This document shows positions 1 through 6,165 of a stretch of 7,744 bases of DNA, in pieces. The stretch lies in the NCBI GenBank assembly GCA_947167435.1, contig CAMVIC010000069.1:1-7744 (forward strand), written 5' to 3'. A program made the position numbers and the translations under genes. The first letter of the stretch is position 1, and every line of letters begins with the position of its first letter. Source of the stretch: an uncultured Clostridia bacterium. Its GTDB lineage: Bacteria; Bacillota_A; Clostridia; Oscillospirales; Oscillospiraceae. A model generated the notes under the pieces. That model saw only the letters and a program-made list of their open reading frames with translations. It was not told where the DNA came from and ran no database searches.

Positions 1-363
1 GTGCCGGTGGGGCAGTATACGCAGAAGATTCTGGCGTTCTATGAACTGGACGAGGAGAAACTGGCGAAGACCGGTGTTCTCACCTACGGCTCCAACGTGA
101 AGGAAGTCACAACACAGGTGAAGGAGGGCAGCGTTGACTGCGGCGTGGTCTACTGCACAGACGCCTTCTCCGCTGAACTGACCGTGATTGACAGTGCTGT
201 CGCCGAAATGTGCGGACAGGTGATCTATCCCGCCGCAGTGCTGAATGTCAGCGCGAATCCAGAAGCCGCCCAGGCCTTCCTGGATTACCTGAGCACCGAT
301 GAGGCCATGGCCGTTTTCGAGGCGGTGGGATTCTCCCCGGTCCCGGCAAAAGAGGCCGAGTAA
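1..363 (+). CDS. modA: Molybdate ABC transporter substrate-binding protein ModA, C-terminal part (5' end outside window)
   Basis: This is the C-terminal 120 residues of an extracytoplasmic molybdate-binding protein, the receptor that delivers molybdate to the ModB permease. The opening VPVGQYTQKIL matches the 'VPxGxYA' segment in the middle of ModA-type proteins. The VKEGSVDCGVVYCTDA segment matches the conserved hinge/ligand region, and the end (FLDYLSTDEAMAVFEAVGFSPV) is the family's typical C-terminal helix. The GTG at position 1 is an internal valine codon rather than the start: a full ModA is roughly 250-280 residues, so the signal peptide and first lobe lie upstream. modB and modC follow in the same direction, which supports molybdate over other oxyanions. 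Tungstate specificity cannot be excluded from this half. Confidence 0.9.
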   Translation: MPVGQYTQKILAFYELDEEKLAKTGVLTYGSNVKEVTTQVKEGSVDCGVVYCTDAFSAELTVIDSAVAEMCGQVIYPAAVLNVSANPEAAQAFLDYLSTDEAMAVFEAVGFSPVPAKEAE

Positions 364-431
364 TACTGAAATCCGATAGAAAGCAGACAAAGATTGCCTT
401 GTTTTTGTTGGATATCGGTATAAAGCAAAAC

Positions 432-461
432 AGCAGGCAGAGAAGATCTTCTCTGCCTGCT
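432..461. repeat. 30-bp perfect palindrome between modA and modB (probable mRNA hairpin)
   Basis: The half-site AGCAGGCAGAGAAGA (432-446) is followed directly by its exact reverse complement (447-461), with no spacer. In RNA this would fold as a long stem closed by a few central bases. No U-run follows on the plus strand, so it is a poor terminator for modA. It could instead stabilise the modA 3' end or partly attenuate expression of modB and modC, as intercistronic hairpins do after many binding-protein genes. On the minus strand the hairpin is followed by a T-richer stretch. Dyad symmetry could also make it a protein-binding site. The role is inferred; the symmetry is directly visible. Confidence 0.8.
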
Positions 462-486
462 ATCCTGATTCCGGAGGACAAGTTCT

Positions 487-1161
487 GTGAATGTTGACTG
501 GTATCCGCTCCTTAACTCTCTGCGAATAGCTGCCATCAGCTGCGTGCTGGTTTTCTTTCTGGGAATCTGCCTCGCCTATTACGCGGCAAGGCTGCCCCGC
601 AGTGTAAAGGGCATACTGGACGTGTTTCTGACACTGCCGCTGGTCCTGCCGCCCACGGTCTGCGGGTATTTTCTGCTGCTGATCTTCGGGGTAAAGCGGC
701 CTCTCGGCATCCTTCTGATGCGCTTTGGCATCAAGTTTGTCATGACCTGGTACGGAGGTGTCCTGGCCGCGTCGGTGGTGGCTTTTCCGCTGATGTACCG
801 CACGGCGCGCGGCGCCTTTGAGAGCTTTGACGAGACCCTTGCCTATTCCGGGCAGACTCTGGGGCTTTCCAACACCTATATCTTCTGGCGAATCCGGATG
901 CCTGCCTGCAGGCAGGGAATTTTGGCGGGCACCGTTCTCGCCTTTGCACGTGCGCTGGGGGAATACGGCGCCACCAGCATGCTGATCGGATATACCCCAG
1001 GCCGTACCGCAACCATTTCTACCACCGTTTACCAGCTGTGGCGCACAAACGACGAGGCTGGCGCTCTCTTCTGGGTTCTGGTCAATCTTGCCATCAGCTT
1101 GGTAGTCCTTCTGACGGTAAACATGCTGGAGAGCAGGCAGCGAAAGGCGGCGGCAAAATGA
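487..1161 (+). CDS. modB: Molybdate ABC transporter permease ModB
   Basis: This is the 224-residue membrane subunit of the molybdate importer, a usual length for ModB. Hydrophobic segments lie at about residues 10-33, 44-68, 88-106, 143-157 and 195-213. The cytoplasmic coupling (EAA) loop at about 115-140 contains ETLAYSGQTLGLS followed by FWRIRMPACRQGI, the region that docks on the ATPase. LGEYGATSMLIG (157-168) is characteristic of ModB/CysT-type permeases. The start is GTG at 487, with GGAGGA at 473-478 placed 8 nt upstream. The gene lies 123 nt after modA, with a palindrome in the gap, and its stop overlaps the modC start as ATGA, indicating translational coupling. Confidence 0.95.
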   Translation: MNVDWYPLLNSLRIAAISCVLVFFLGICLAYYAARLPRSVKGILDVFLTLPLVLPPTVCGYFLLLIFGVKRPLGILLMRFGIKFVMTWYGGVLAASVVAFPLMYRTARGAFESFDETLAYSGQTLGLSNTYIFWRIRMPACRQGILAGTVLAFARALGEYGATSMLIGYTPGRTATISTTVYQLWRTNDEAGALFWVLVNLAISLVVLLTVNMLESRQRKAAAK

Positions 1162-2201
1162 GCCTGATTGTGCGGATCAAAAAACAGCTGGGCAGCTTTA
1201 AACTGGACGTGGAGTTTCAGGCGGAAAACGGCGTGACCTGTCTGCTGGGCGCATCCGGCTGCGGAAAGAGCATGACGCTCAAGTGCATCGCGGGAATCGA
1301 AAAGCCTGATAGCGGATATATTGAACTGGACGGAGAAGTGCTGTTTGATTCCGAAAGGCGGATCAATCTGCCGCCGCAGAGGCGGAAGGTGGGCTATCTG
1401 TTCCAGAATTATGCGCTTTTTCCAAATATGACGGTGCGGCAGAACATTCTCTGCGGGCTGTACCGGGAAAAAGACCGGAACAGCAGGGAAGCACAGCTTC
1501 GTCAGATGCTGCGCACGATGCAGCTGGAGGGCCTGGAAAGCCACAAGCCGAGCCAGCTTTCCGGCGGACAGCAGCAGCGGGTTGCGCTGGCGCGGATTCT
1601 GGTGAATGAGCCGCGGCTGCTGCTTCTGGACGAACCCTTTTCCGCGCTGGACGGGCATCTGCGGGATGCCCTGAAGATTGAGCTGCGGGACCAGCTTCAG
1701 AAATTCGGAAGGGAAGTGCTGATGGTCACGCATGACCGCACCGAGGCCTATAATATGAGCCGGGAAATTGCGGTTATGCACGAGGGAAGAATCCTGGCAA
1801 TGTCACCCACCAAGGCGCTGTTCGCAGACCCGGGAAGTGTTCCGGCAGCGATTCTCACGGGCTGCAAGAACATCGTACCGGCACGGAAAATCGACCTGCA
1901 TACCGTCGAGGTTCCCCAGTGGGGAGTCCGGCTTCAGGTCAGCCGGGAAGTAGGGGATCAGCTGAAAGCCGTCGGCATTCGCGCCCATTACTTTAATCCC
2001 GCCGCGATGCAGAACCGGCTTCCGGTTTCCTATGTGGAGGAGATGGAGGAGCCCTTCGAAGTCATTATCCAGTTCCGCTATGAGGGACAAAAACCGGACA
2101 GCCCACCCATCTGGTGGCGTCTTCCCAAAGACAAACGCCCCGCGCAGTTCCCGAGAGAACTTGGCGTAGCGCCCGCCAACGTGCTGCTGTTATACGAATA
2201 G
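1158..2201 (+). CDS. modC: Molybdate ABC transporter ATP-binding protein ModC
   Basis: This is the 347-residue ATPase subunit that powers molybdate import. Visible motifs are Walker A GASGCGKS (31-38), Q-loop FQNYALFPN (82-90), ABC signature LSGGQQQR (134-141), Walker B LLLLDEP (154-160) and the switch histidine in VTHD (H192). The total length is close to E. coli ModC (about 350). Residues from about 234 on form a C-terminal extension beginning [10 protein letters not shown] and containing VGIRAHYF, in the place of the regulatory Mop/TOBE domain, but it is divergent and I cannot confirm a molybdate-binding fold. The start at ATG 1158 is chosen because it overlaps the modB stop (ATGA) and has AAAGG at 1143-1147. 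An upstream in-frame ATG at 1038 would lie deep inside modB. Confidence 0.95.
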   Translation: MSLIVRIKKQLGSFKLDVEFQAENGVTCLLGASGCGKSMTLKCIAGIEKPDSGYIELDGEVLFDSERRINLPPQRRKVGYLFQNYALFPNMTVRQNILCGLYREKDRNSREAQLRQMLRTMQLEGLESHKPSQLSGGQQQRVALARILVNEPRLLLLDEPFSALDGHLRDALKIELRDQLQKFGREVLMVTHDRTEAYNMSREIAVMHEGRILAMSPTKALFADPGSVPAAILTGCKNIVPARKIDLHTVEVPQWGVRLQVSREVGDQLKAVGIRAHYFNPAAMQNRLPVSYVEEMEEPFEVIIQFRYEGQKPDSPPIWWRLPKDKRPAQFPRELGVAPANVLLLYE

Positions 2202-2209
2202 AGAAGGGA

Positions 2210-2245
2210 AACGGGGCTTCCTGCAATCTGGCAGGAAGCCCCGTT
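2210..2245. terminator. Hairpin terminator between convergent modC and xdhC
   Basis: The stem AACGGGGCTTCCTGC (2210-2224) pairs perfectly over 15 bp with 2231-2245, around a 6-nt loop (AATCTG). It starts 8 nt after the modC stop and ends 12 nt before the xdhC stop, so it probably ends transcription in both directions. T-runs are weak on both sides (CTCATATTGTTCTC on the plus strand), so termination may depend on stem strength. Confidence 0.8.
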
Positions 2246-2257
2246 CTCATATTGTTC

Positions 2258-3286
2258 TCAGTCACATCCGTCTTCTATGAGCACCTTCATGGTGCCGCCG
2301 CACACCATACCGTCTGACTCGGCTACCTCACCGGTCAGATCAATATCCACAATTTTGTAGCGGCCCGTGCCGATTATGCGGACCGCGTCCTGAATCACAG
2401 CCGCCTCGCTGCAGCCTCCGCCGATGCTGCCGGTAACCTTGCCCAGGGGACTCACCGCCATTTTGGCGCCGGTCCCCCGGGGGGTGGAGCCCTTGGTCTC
2501 GATCACGGTGACAATGGCCTTGGGATCGTGGTTTTCCGCCAGGTAGCGCAGGGTAGACAGCTCCACGTCCGAATCGTTGCAGAACCGGCCGGGGTCACCG
2601 TGCTCCGGCAGACGTTTGTAGGAAATTACCTCGGAGAGAATGGATACCGCGATCTCACCCGGAGTCACGGCCCCGATATTCAGGCCGATGGGCGTGCAGA
2701 TCTGTGCAATGCGCGCAGGGTCAAAGCCCTCCTCCCGCAGCATCTCCAGCAGACCTTTGATTCGGCGGCGGGAGCCGATCATTCCCAGATAGGCAGGCGC
2801 AGTCCCTGGGAGCAGAACACGAAGGCAGTCCGCATCATGGCGGTGCCCGCGGGTAATGACCACCACATAGTCAAACGGCGTGACACACAGCTGACGGATT
2901 CCGTTTTCAAAGCTGTCGCAGATAACCTGCGCCGCGTCCGGGAACCGGACCCGGTTTGCAAAGTCGGGCCGGTCATCCACCACGCACACAGAGAATCCGC
3001 ATTTTGCGCCGAATTCACAGACAGGCAGCGCAATATGACCGCCGCCCAGAACAATCAATCGTTCCTGGGGCAAGATCGGCTCGCTGACGGTGACCGTGTC
3101 CTCCTCCCAGTTCGCCGTTACCCGGGCAAAGCTTCTGCCGTGGACGTCCGTTACCGGCTTTACCTCTGTCAGACGGCGGGTAATCCCGCCCTGCAGGCTG
3201 CCGGTCTCACCGTGAATGACCGATTCCAGGGCCACAGCCTGATTGGCGGCCAGCCTGTCCAGTATTTCTCCGTATACCCTGTTCAT
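2258..3286 (-). CDS. XdhC/CoxI-family molybdenum cofactor maturation protein, swapped domain order
   Basis: The product is 342 residues and belongs to the XdhC family, whose members bind molybdenum cofactor and support its sulfuration and insertion into xanthine-dehydrogenase-type enzymes. A short N-terminal segment (1-70) is followed by the XdhC Rossmann domain, with LIVLGGGHIALPV (78-89), VVDDRPDFANRVRFP (102-116), TRGHRHD (145-151), YLGMIGSRRR (166-175) and CTPIGLNIGAVTPGEIA (197-213). The XdhC_CoxI domain then follows, with ETKGSTPRGTGAKM (263-276), GSIGGGCSE (286-294) and GMVCGGTMKVLIE (326-338). In canonical XdhC the CoxI-type domain comes first. The start is ATG 3286, with AAAGGAG at 3294-3300, 7 nt upstream. 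It is the last gene of the minus-strand operon, 12 nt after the phosphatase/HD gene. It most likely acts on the hydroxylase encoded at the right edge of the window. Confidence 0.9.
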   Translation of the reverse strand: MNRVYGEILDRLAANQAVALESVIHGETGSLQGGITRRLTEVKPVTDVHGRSFARVTANWEEDTVTVSEPILPQERLIVLGGGHIALPVCEFGAKCGFSVCVVDDRPDFANRVRFPDAAQVICDSFENGIRQLCVTPFDYVVVITRGHRHDADCLRVLLPGTAPAYLGMIGSRRRIKGLLEMLREEGFDPARIAQICTPIGLNIGAVTPGEIAVSILSEVISYKRLPEHGDPGRFCNDSDVELSTLRYLAENHDPKAIVTVIETKGSTPRGTGAKMAVSPLGKVTGSIGGGCSEAAVIQDAVRIIGTGRYKIVDIDLTGEVAESDGMVCGGTMKVLIEDGCD

Positions 3287-3298
3287 ACCATCGCTCCT

Positions 3299-4360
3299 TT
3301 ACTGCACGATTCTTTGTCCGCAAAGCTGATTGATCTTTTCCCGCAGCTGCAGCGCCTTTTCAAGGCGGGCAGTGTGTGCCTTTCGCGCTTCCTCCGTATT
3401 GCAGCGCTTCTCGCTGCAGGCAAAACGCTCTTCCAATGGGACCCGCTCGGTTTCCCGTATGCATTTGTCTGCCAGATAGAGGACGGCGGCTTCCATCGAC
3501 GTATCCTCTTCCAGGTCGTGATGCTGCGCCACAAGTTGGGCCGCCTGTTCGTATCCAAGCTCTCTCAGCCAGGCGGCACCCACCTGCGCGTGATGTTTTT
3601 CCATCCGCGCCACGTCATGGAGAAGCGCGGCGTTTTGCAGAAGCCCTGTGTCCAGCGGCAGTGGAAGCGCCGCTGCAATCCTTGCAGCTTCCGCAGCAAC
3701 AGCCCGGCAGTGCGCAGCGATTTGTTCGCCCGGGGCTGCGGCATCCAGCAGTCGGGAGGCAAGCTCCGGCGTAAGCGGCACGCGGGGAAGGATCTTCTCC
3801 TGCTCCAGATGCAGCGAACCGTCAAAGGCGAAAAGCGCATAAGCCGTGTAGGGGGGGCGAAGAGGTCTGCTTTCGGGGAGAGGGATGCCTCGTATTTCTG
3901 CAAGAAGTGCCTGGATTACCGACGCGTGGGCAACAATTGCCAAGTTCCCGCTGCTGCCTTTCAGGCAGGCCTTCAGCGCAGGCACGGCTCTCCGGCGCAC
4001 ATCTGCCAGCGTCTCCGCACCGGGAGGCACCAGCAGCGGCTCTGTATTCCGACGTTTATACAGCTCAGGCCAGCCCTGCCGGATCTGTGTAAAATCCAGA
4101 CCGTCCCAGGGGCCCATGTCCTGCTCGGCCAGAGCGTCGACAATTTGCAGCGGAAGTCCCAGGGGAGCTGCCGTCTGCCGGCAGCGGGAAAGGGGACTGG
4201 AAAACACGGCGGACAGCTGCGCGTCCTGCATGACTTCGCCCAGCAGCAGCGCCTGCATTCGCCCCAAAATCCCCAGGGGTGTGTCAGTGCGGCCAAGGCA
4301 CATGTGTGCCTCCAGAGGGAAATCCGGATGGGCATGCCGGATCAGATATACCCGGCGCAT
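3299..4360 (-). CDS. Histidine phosphatase domain fused to HD domain protein
   Basis: The protein has 353 residues in two domains. Residues 1 to about 190 form a histidine phosphatase (phosphoglycerate-mutase-like): LIRHAHP with nucleophile H9 and R8, SSPLSRCRQTA with R59, an acid candidate in AEQDMGPWDG (E79), and the second histidine in IVAHASV (H145). This half resembles CobC/alpha-ribazole phosphatase-type enzymes, but the substrate is unknown. Residues from about 210 to 300 look like an HD metal-dependent phosphohydrolase: H217, LLHDVAR (H248-D249), KHH (H256-H257), AQHHD (H280-H281) and D298 in YLADKC. The C-terminal tail is charged and helical. Start ATG 4360 overlaps the upstream stop by one base (TGATG), so translation is coupled to the nucleotidyltransferase gene. 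The role in molybdenum cofactor handling is inferred from context only; a phosphatase acting on a nucleotide or cofactor intermediate is possible. Confidence 0.85.
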   Translation of the reverse strand: MRRVYLIRHAHPDFPLEAHMCLGRTDTPLGILGRMQALLLGEVMQDAQLSAVFSSPLSRCRQTAAPLGLPLQIVDALAEQDMGPWDGLDFTQIRQGWPELYKRRNTEPLLVPPGAETLADVRRRAVPALKACLKGSSGNLAIVAHASVIQALLAEIRGIPLPESRPLRPPYTAYALFAFDGSLHLEQEKILPRVPLTPELASRLLDAAAPGEQIAAHCRAVAAEAARIAAALPLPLDTGLLQNAALLHDVARMEKHHAQVGAAWLRELGYEQAAQLVAQHHDLEEDTSMEAAVLYLADKCIRETERVPLEERFACSEKRCNTEEARKAHTARLEKALQLREKINQLCGQRIVQ

Positions 4361-5283
4361 CAGAACAACCCCTCGAAATATGCGTTATAAAGCCTGGCAG
4401 CCTCGTCACGCAGGGCGGCGGAATATGCCTCGTATTGGGCCAGCAGATGCTTAGCGTCCTCTGTCAGCAGGCTTTTCCCGCCTCCTGCGCCGCCCTGACT
4501 CCGCTGAATCAGGGTGCGGCCCAGCTGGGATTCCAGCGCACGGATTACGTTCCAGCCGCTGGAATAGCTCATCTGCATCCGCTGGCAGGCTGTGCGAACA
4601 GAGGCGGTTTCCGCCACCAGGCTCAGCAGCATGGCGGTCCGCCCGTCAAAAAACACCTTTTCCCGGGCCAACGCGACACTCAGTATCGGTCGAACCAGCT
4701 GCTCGTTGTGATAGGCAAGCAGGGCACGGTAGTCCGCCGGCGTGTCTGCGTCGTGCAGAATGCCTCTGTCGTTTACCGGCACCTGCGTCATAGAAGCCCC
4801 GCAGCGCTCCAATGCGCCTCGAAGCCCGCCTTCGCCGCTGTCGGAAAGAATGCGGTCAATCAGTGCGCAGCTGATCAGCGTGGGGTGTCCGGGTACCCCA
4901 TCACAGACGGGGCAGGCAAGCTGTGCGGAGCTTTCCAGCAGCGTGCGCACGGTGGCGGCGGTAAAGAGAGGAATGTCCACCGGCGTAAAGAGCACCCGAT
5001 CACATTTATCCCGCAGATAGCGCAGTCCGATCTTGACGGAATCGAACATCTGTGTGGTCTCGTATGCCTCATTTCGCAAAAAGACAATCCCGTTTCCGGA
5101 AAGGTGCCGTTCCAGAAGAGTGGCGTTATAGCCCGTTACCATCACGATCCGGTCCACCCCGGCCTGCTGGAAAGTCGCAATCACCCGCTGGGCGATGGAG
5201 ATGGACCCGATATTGAGCATGGGCTTGAAATCTCCCATCCGGGAGGACATGCCCGCTGCGGTGATTAAGGCGCCGGCTGTCAT
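4360..5283 (-). CDS. MocA/MobA-like molybdopterin nucleotidyltransferase fused to a ModE-type winged helix
   Basis: The protein has 307 residues. The N-terminal part (1 to about 195) is a MobA/MocA-type nucleotidyltransferase: LITAAGMSSRMGDFKPML (6-23) is the nucleotide-binding loop, TPVDIPLF (100-107) carries the metal-binding D103, PVCDGVPGHPTLI (125-137) is the GHP region, and HDADTPADY (177-185) closes the fold. The TAAG and GHP signatures favour MocA (CTP, giving molybdopterin cytosine dinucleotide) over GTP-using MobA. Residues about 215-285 match the DNA-binding domain of ModE/LysR-type regulators: SVRTACQRMQMSYSSGWNVI, then LGRTLIQRSQGGAGGGKSLLT, very like ModE's glycine-rich wing. 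No molybdate-binding Mop repeat follows. Start ATG 5283 overlaps the upstream stop (ATGA) and has GGAGG at 5291-5295; an in-frame ATG at 5337 lies within the upstream gene. From memory it resembles the DVU_1551-family NTP transferases. Confidence 0.88.
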   Translation of the reverse strand: MTAGALITAAGMSSRMGDFKPMLNIGSISIAQRVIATFQQAGVDRIVMVTGYNATLLERHLSGNGIVFLRNEAYETTQMFDSVKIGLRYLRDKCDRVLFTPVDIPLFTAATVRTLLESSAQLACPVCDGVPGHPTLISCALIDRILSDSGEGGLRGALERCGASMTQVPVNDRGILHDADTPADYRALLAYHNEQLVRPILSVALAREKVFFDGRTAMLLSLVAETASVRTACQRMQMSYSSGWNVIRALESQLGRTLIQRSQGGAGGGKSLLTEDAKHLLAQYEAYSAALRDEAARLYNAYFEGLF

Positions 5284-6038
5284 TGCCCGCCCTCCTTTGC
5301 GTATCCCGGGAACCAGGGACAGCGCCGTCCGATGCATTCCCGGTTTTCTTTCATATAGGTGCAGCAGATTTGAGGCACCGGCATCTCAATCCCGAAGAGC
5401 TCTTTCGTAAACGCGGCGGCCTCCTGAATGCACAGCCGGCTGCTGCGCTTGCAGCAGCGGGGGCCGCCGATCTCCGCCAGCGAATTCAGACAGCGGGAGA
5501 CAAGCTTCTGCGGAATTGCCCAGGCAGCTTCGTTAACCGGATTGGAACCGGTGAGCACACTCATGTAAATCCCGGCCCCGGCTGCGGCACCGCACACGCC
5601 CCAATAACCGCAGGTGCCGCCCGGCACCTGCTTTGCCCGCTTGAGTGCTGCGGACAGGTCCGCTTTCAGGTCGTTGCCGCCGCCGCAGTTGTGAAAAGCG
5701 GTCAGCAGAACACAGGGCACAATGACGTGGTGCTCAGGCCCGTGCATGTGCACCCGGGGCATCTTCAGGATCTCCTCCAGAAGAAGCAAAGGAGAGTTCT
5801 CCCTGCTTTGCAGCAGAAAAGGGACGAAAAAATCGTCTAGTCCCGCACTGTGGCAATCGTCGCATACATAGTGACCCGCTTCGCAGACGCAGGTGCTGAG
5901 GTACTCCTTACCGCAGACGGCACAGCGGCGCACGCTGGCCTCCCGCTCATACCGCAGAGGCTTCCCACAGAGAAGACAGCCGCTGAACTTTTCGACCGGC
6001 CTGACCGTCAGTGTTTCTTCGCAGCAGCATTCCGCCAT
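5280..6038 (-). CDS. Cysteine-rich DUF5714-like protein, first gene of the cofactor operon
   Basis: The product is 252 residues with 23 cysteines. The N-terminal third carries zinc-ribbon-like pairs: C21/C24, C39/C42, C50/C52 and C59/C62, with H56 and H63. The second part holds HMHGPEHHVIVPCVL (97-111), HNCGGGND (116-123), GGTCGYWGVCGAAAGAG (140-156) and GGPRCCKR (191-198). The end adds ICCTY (224-228) and ECIGRRCPWF (234-243). I recognise the pattern as DUF5714, of unknown function. The mid-region loosely recalls C-GCAxxG-C-C redox proteins. No membrane segment or signal peptide is seen, so it is probably cytosolic, binding zinc or an Fe-S cluster or transferring sulfur; that is inference. 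ATG 6038 is preferred over GTG 6047 because GGAG (6049-6052) lies 10 nt from the ATG but only 1 nt from the GTG. Its stop overlaps the nucleotidyltransferase start by 4 nt. Confidence 0.8.
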   Translation of the reverse strand: MAECCCEETLTVRPVEKFSGCLLCGKPLRYEREASVRRCAVCGKEYLSTCVCEAGHYVCDDCHSAGLDDFFVPFLLQSRENSPLLLLEEILKMPRVHMHGPEHHVIVPCVLLTAFHNCGGGNDLKADLSAALKRAKQVPGGTCGYWGVCGAAAGAGIYMSVLTGSNPVNEAAWAIPQKLVSRCLNSLAEIGGPRCCKRSSRLCIQEAAAFTKELFGIEMPVPQICCTYMKENRECIGRRCPWFPGYAKEGGQ

Positions 6039-6048
6039 AAAACTCACA

Positions 6049-6055
6049 CTCCTTT
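6049..6055 (-). promoter_or_regulatory. Ribosome binding site of the DUF5714-like gene
   Basis: On the minus strand this reads AAAGGAG. It is 10 nt from ATG 6038 and 1 nt from GTG 6047, which decides the start in favour of the ATG. Confidence 0.7.
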
Positions 6056-6060
6056 TTTTC

Positions 6061-6089
6061 AGTATAGCGGATTTGTTTTTATTTGTAAA
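6061..6089 (-). promoter_or_regulatory. Sigma-70-like promoter of the four-gene minus-strand operon
   Basis: On the minus strand, TTTACA (6084-6089) and TATACT (6061-6066) are separated by exactly 17 nt. Each hexamer differs from the consensus at one position. The predicted transcription start falls near 6054-6055, at the edge of the ribosome binding site, so the 5' leader would be extremely short. I see no operator overlapping it with certainty. Confidence 0.7.
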
Positions 6090-6110
6090 TCGGGTGAGAT
6101 GCGATTTTTC

Positions 6111-6139
6111 GTGACCTTCTTCAGAGAATGTGATAGGAT
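6111..6139 (+). promoter_or_regulatory. Candidate promoter of the TylF-type gene
   Basis: GTGACC (6111-6116) and TAGGAT (6134-6139) are spaced by 17 nt, with a TG at 6131-6132 giving an extended -10 element. The match is weaker than the divergent promoter on the other strand. It would start transcription near 6146, about 20 nt before the ATG. Confidence 0.45.
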
Positions 6140-6165
6140 AGACACGAGACAGGCAGGTGATTCGG

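Noticed and set aside
1..3. GTG at the first base as a real modA start
   Set aside because: The protein begins in the middle of the ModA fold and lacks the signal peptide and first lobe; the window simply cuts the gene.
901..916. A 16-bp perfect palindrome (CCTGCCTGCAGGCAGG) inside modB
   Set aside because: It shares a CTGCCTGC core with the modA-modB palindrome, but it falls in the conserved coupling loop coding sequence and is short enough to be chance.
1029..1781. A 250-codon open frame on the minus strand, opposite modB and modC
   Set aside because: It overlaps the Walker A and ABC signature regions of modC and has no recognisable domain.
2528..4390. A 620-codon open frame on the plus strand, antisense to xdhC and the phosphatase/HD gene
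   Set aside because: It lies opposite two genes with clear conserved motifs, and its translation has no recognisable domain. It is explained by codon bias of GC-rich genes on the other strand.
4279..5268. A 329-codon open frame on the plus strand, antisense to the nucleotidyltransferase gene
   Set aside because: Its translation has no recognisable motifs, while the minus-strand frame carries the full MocA-like and ModE-like signatures.
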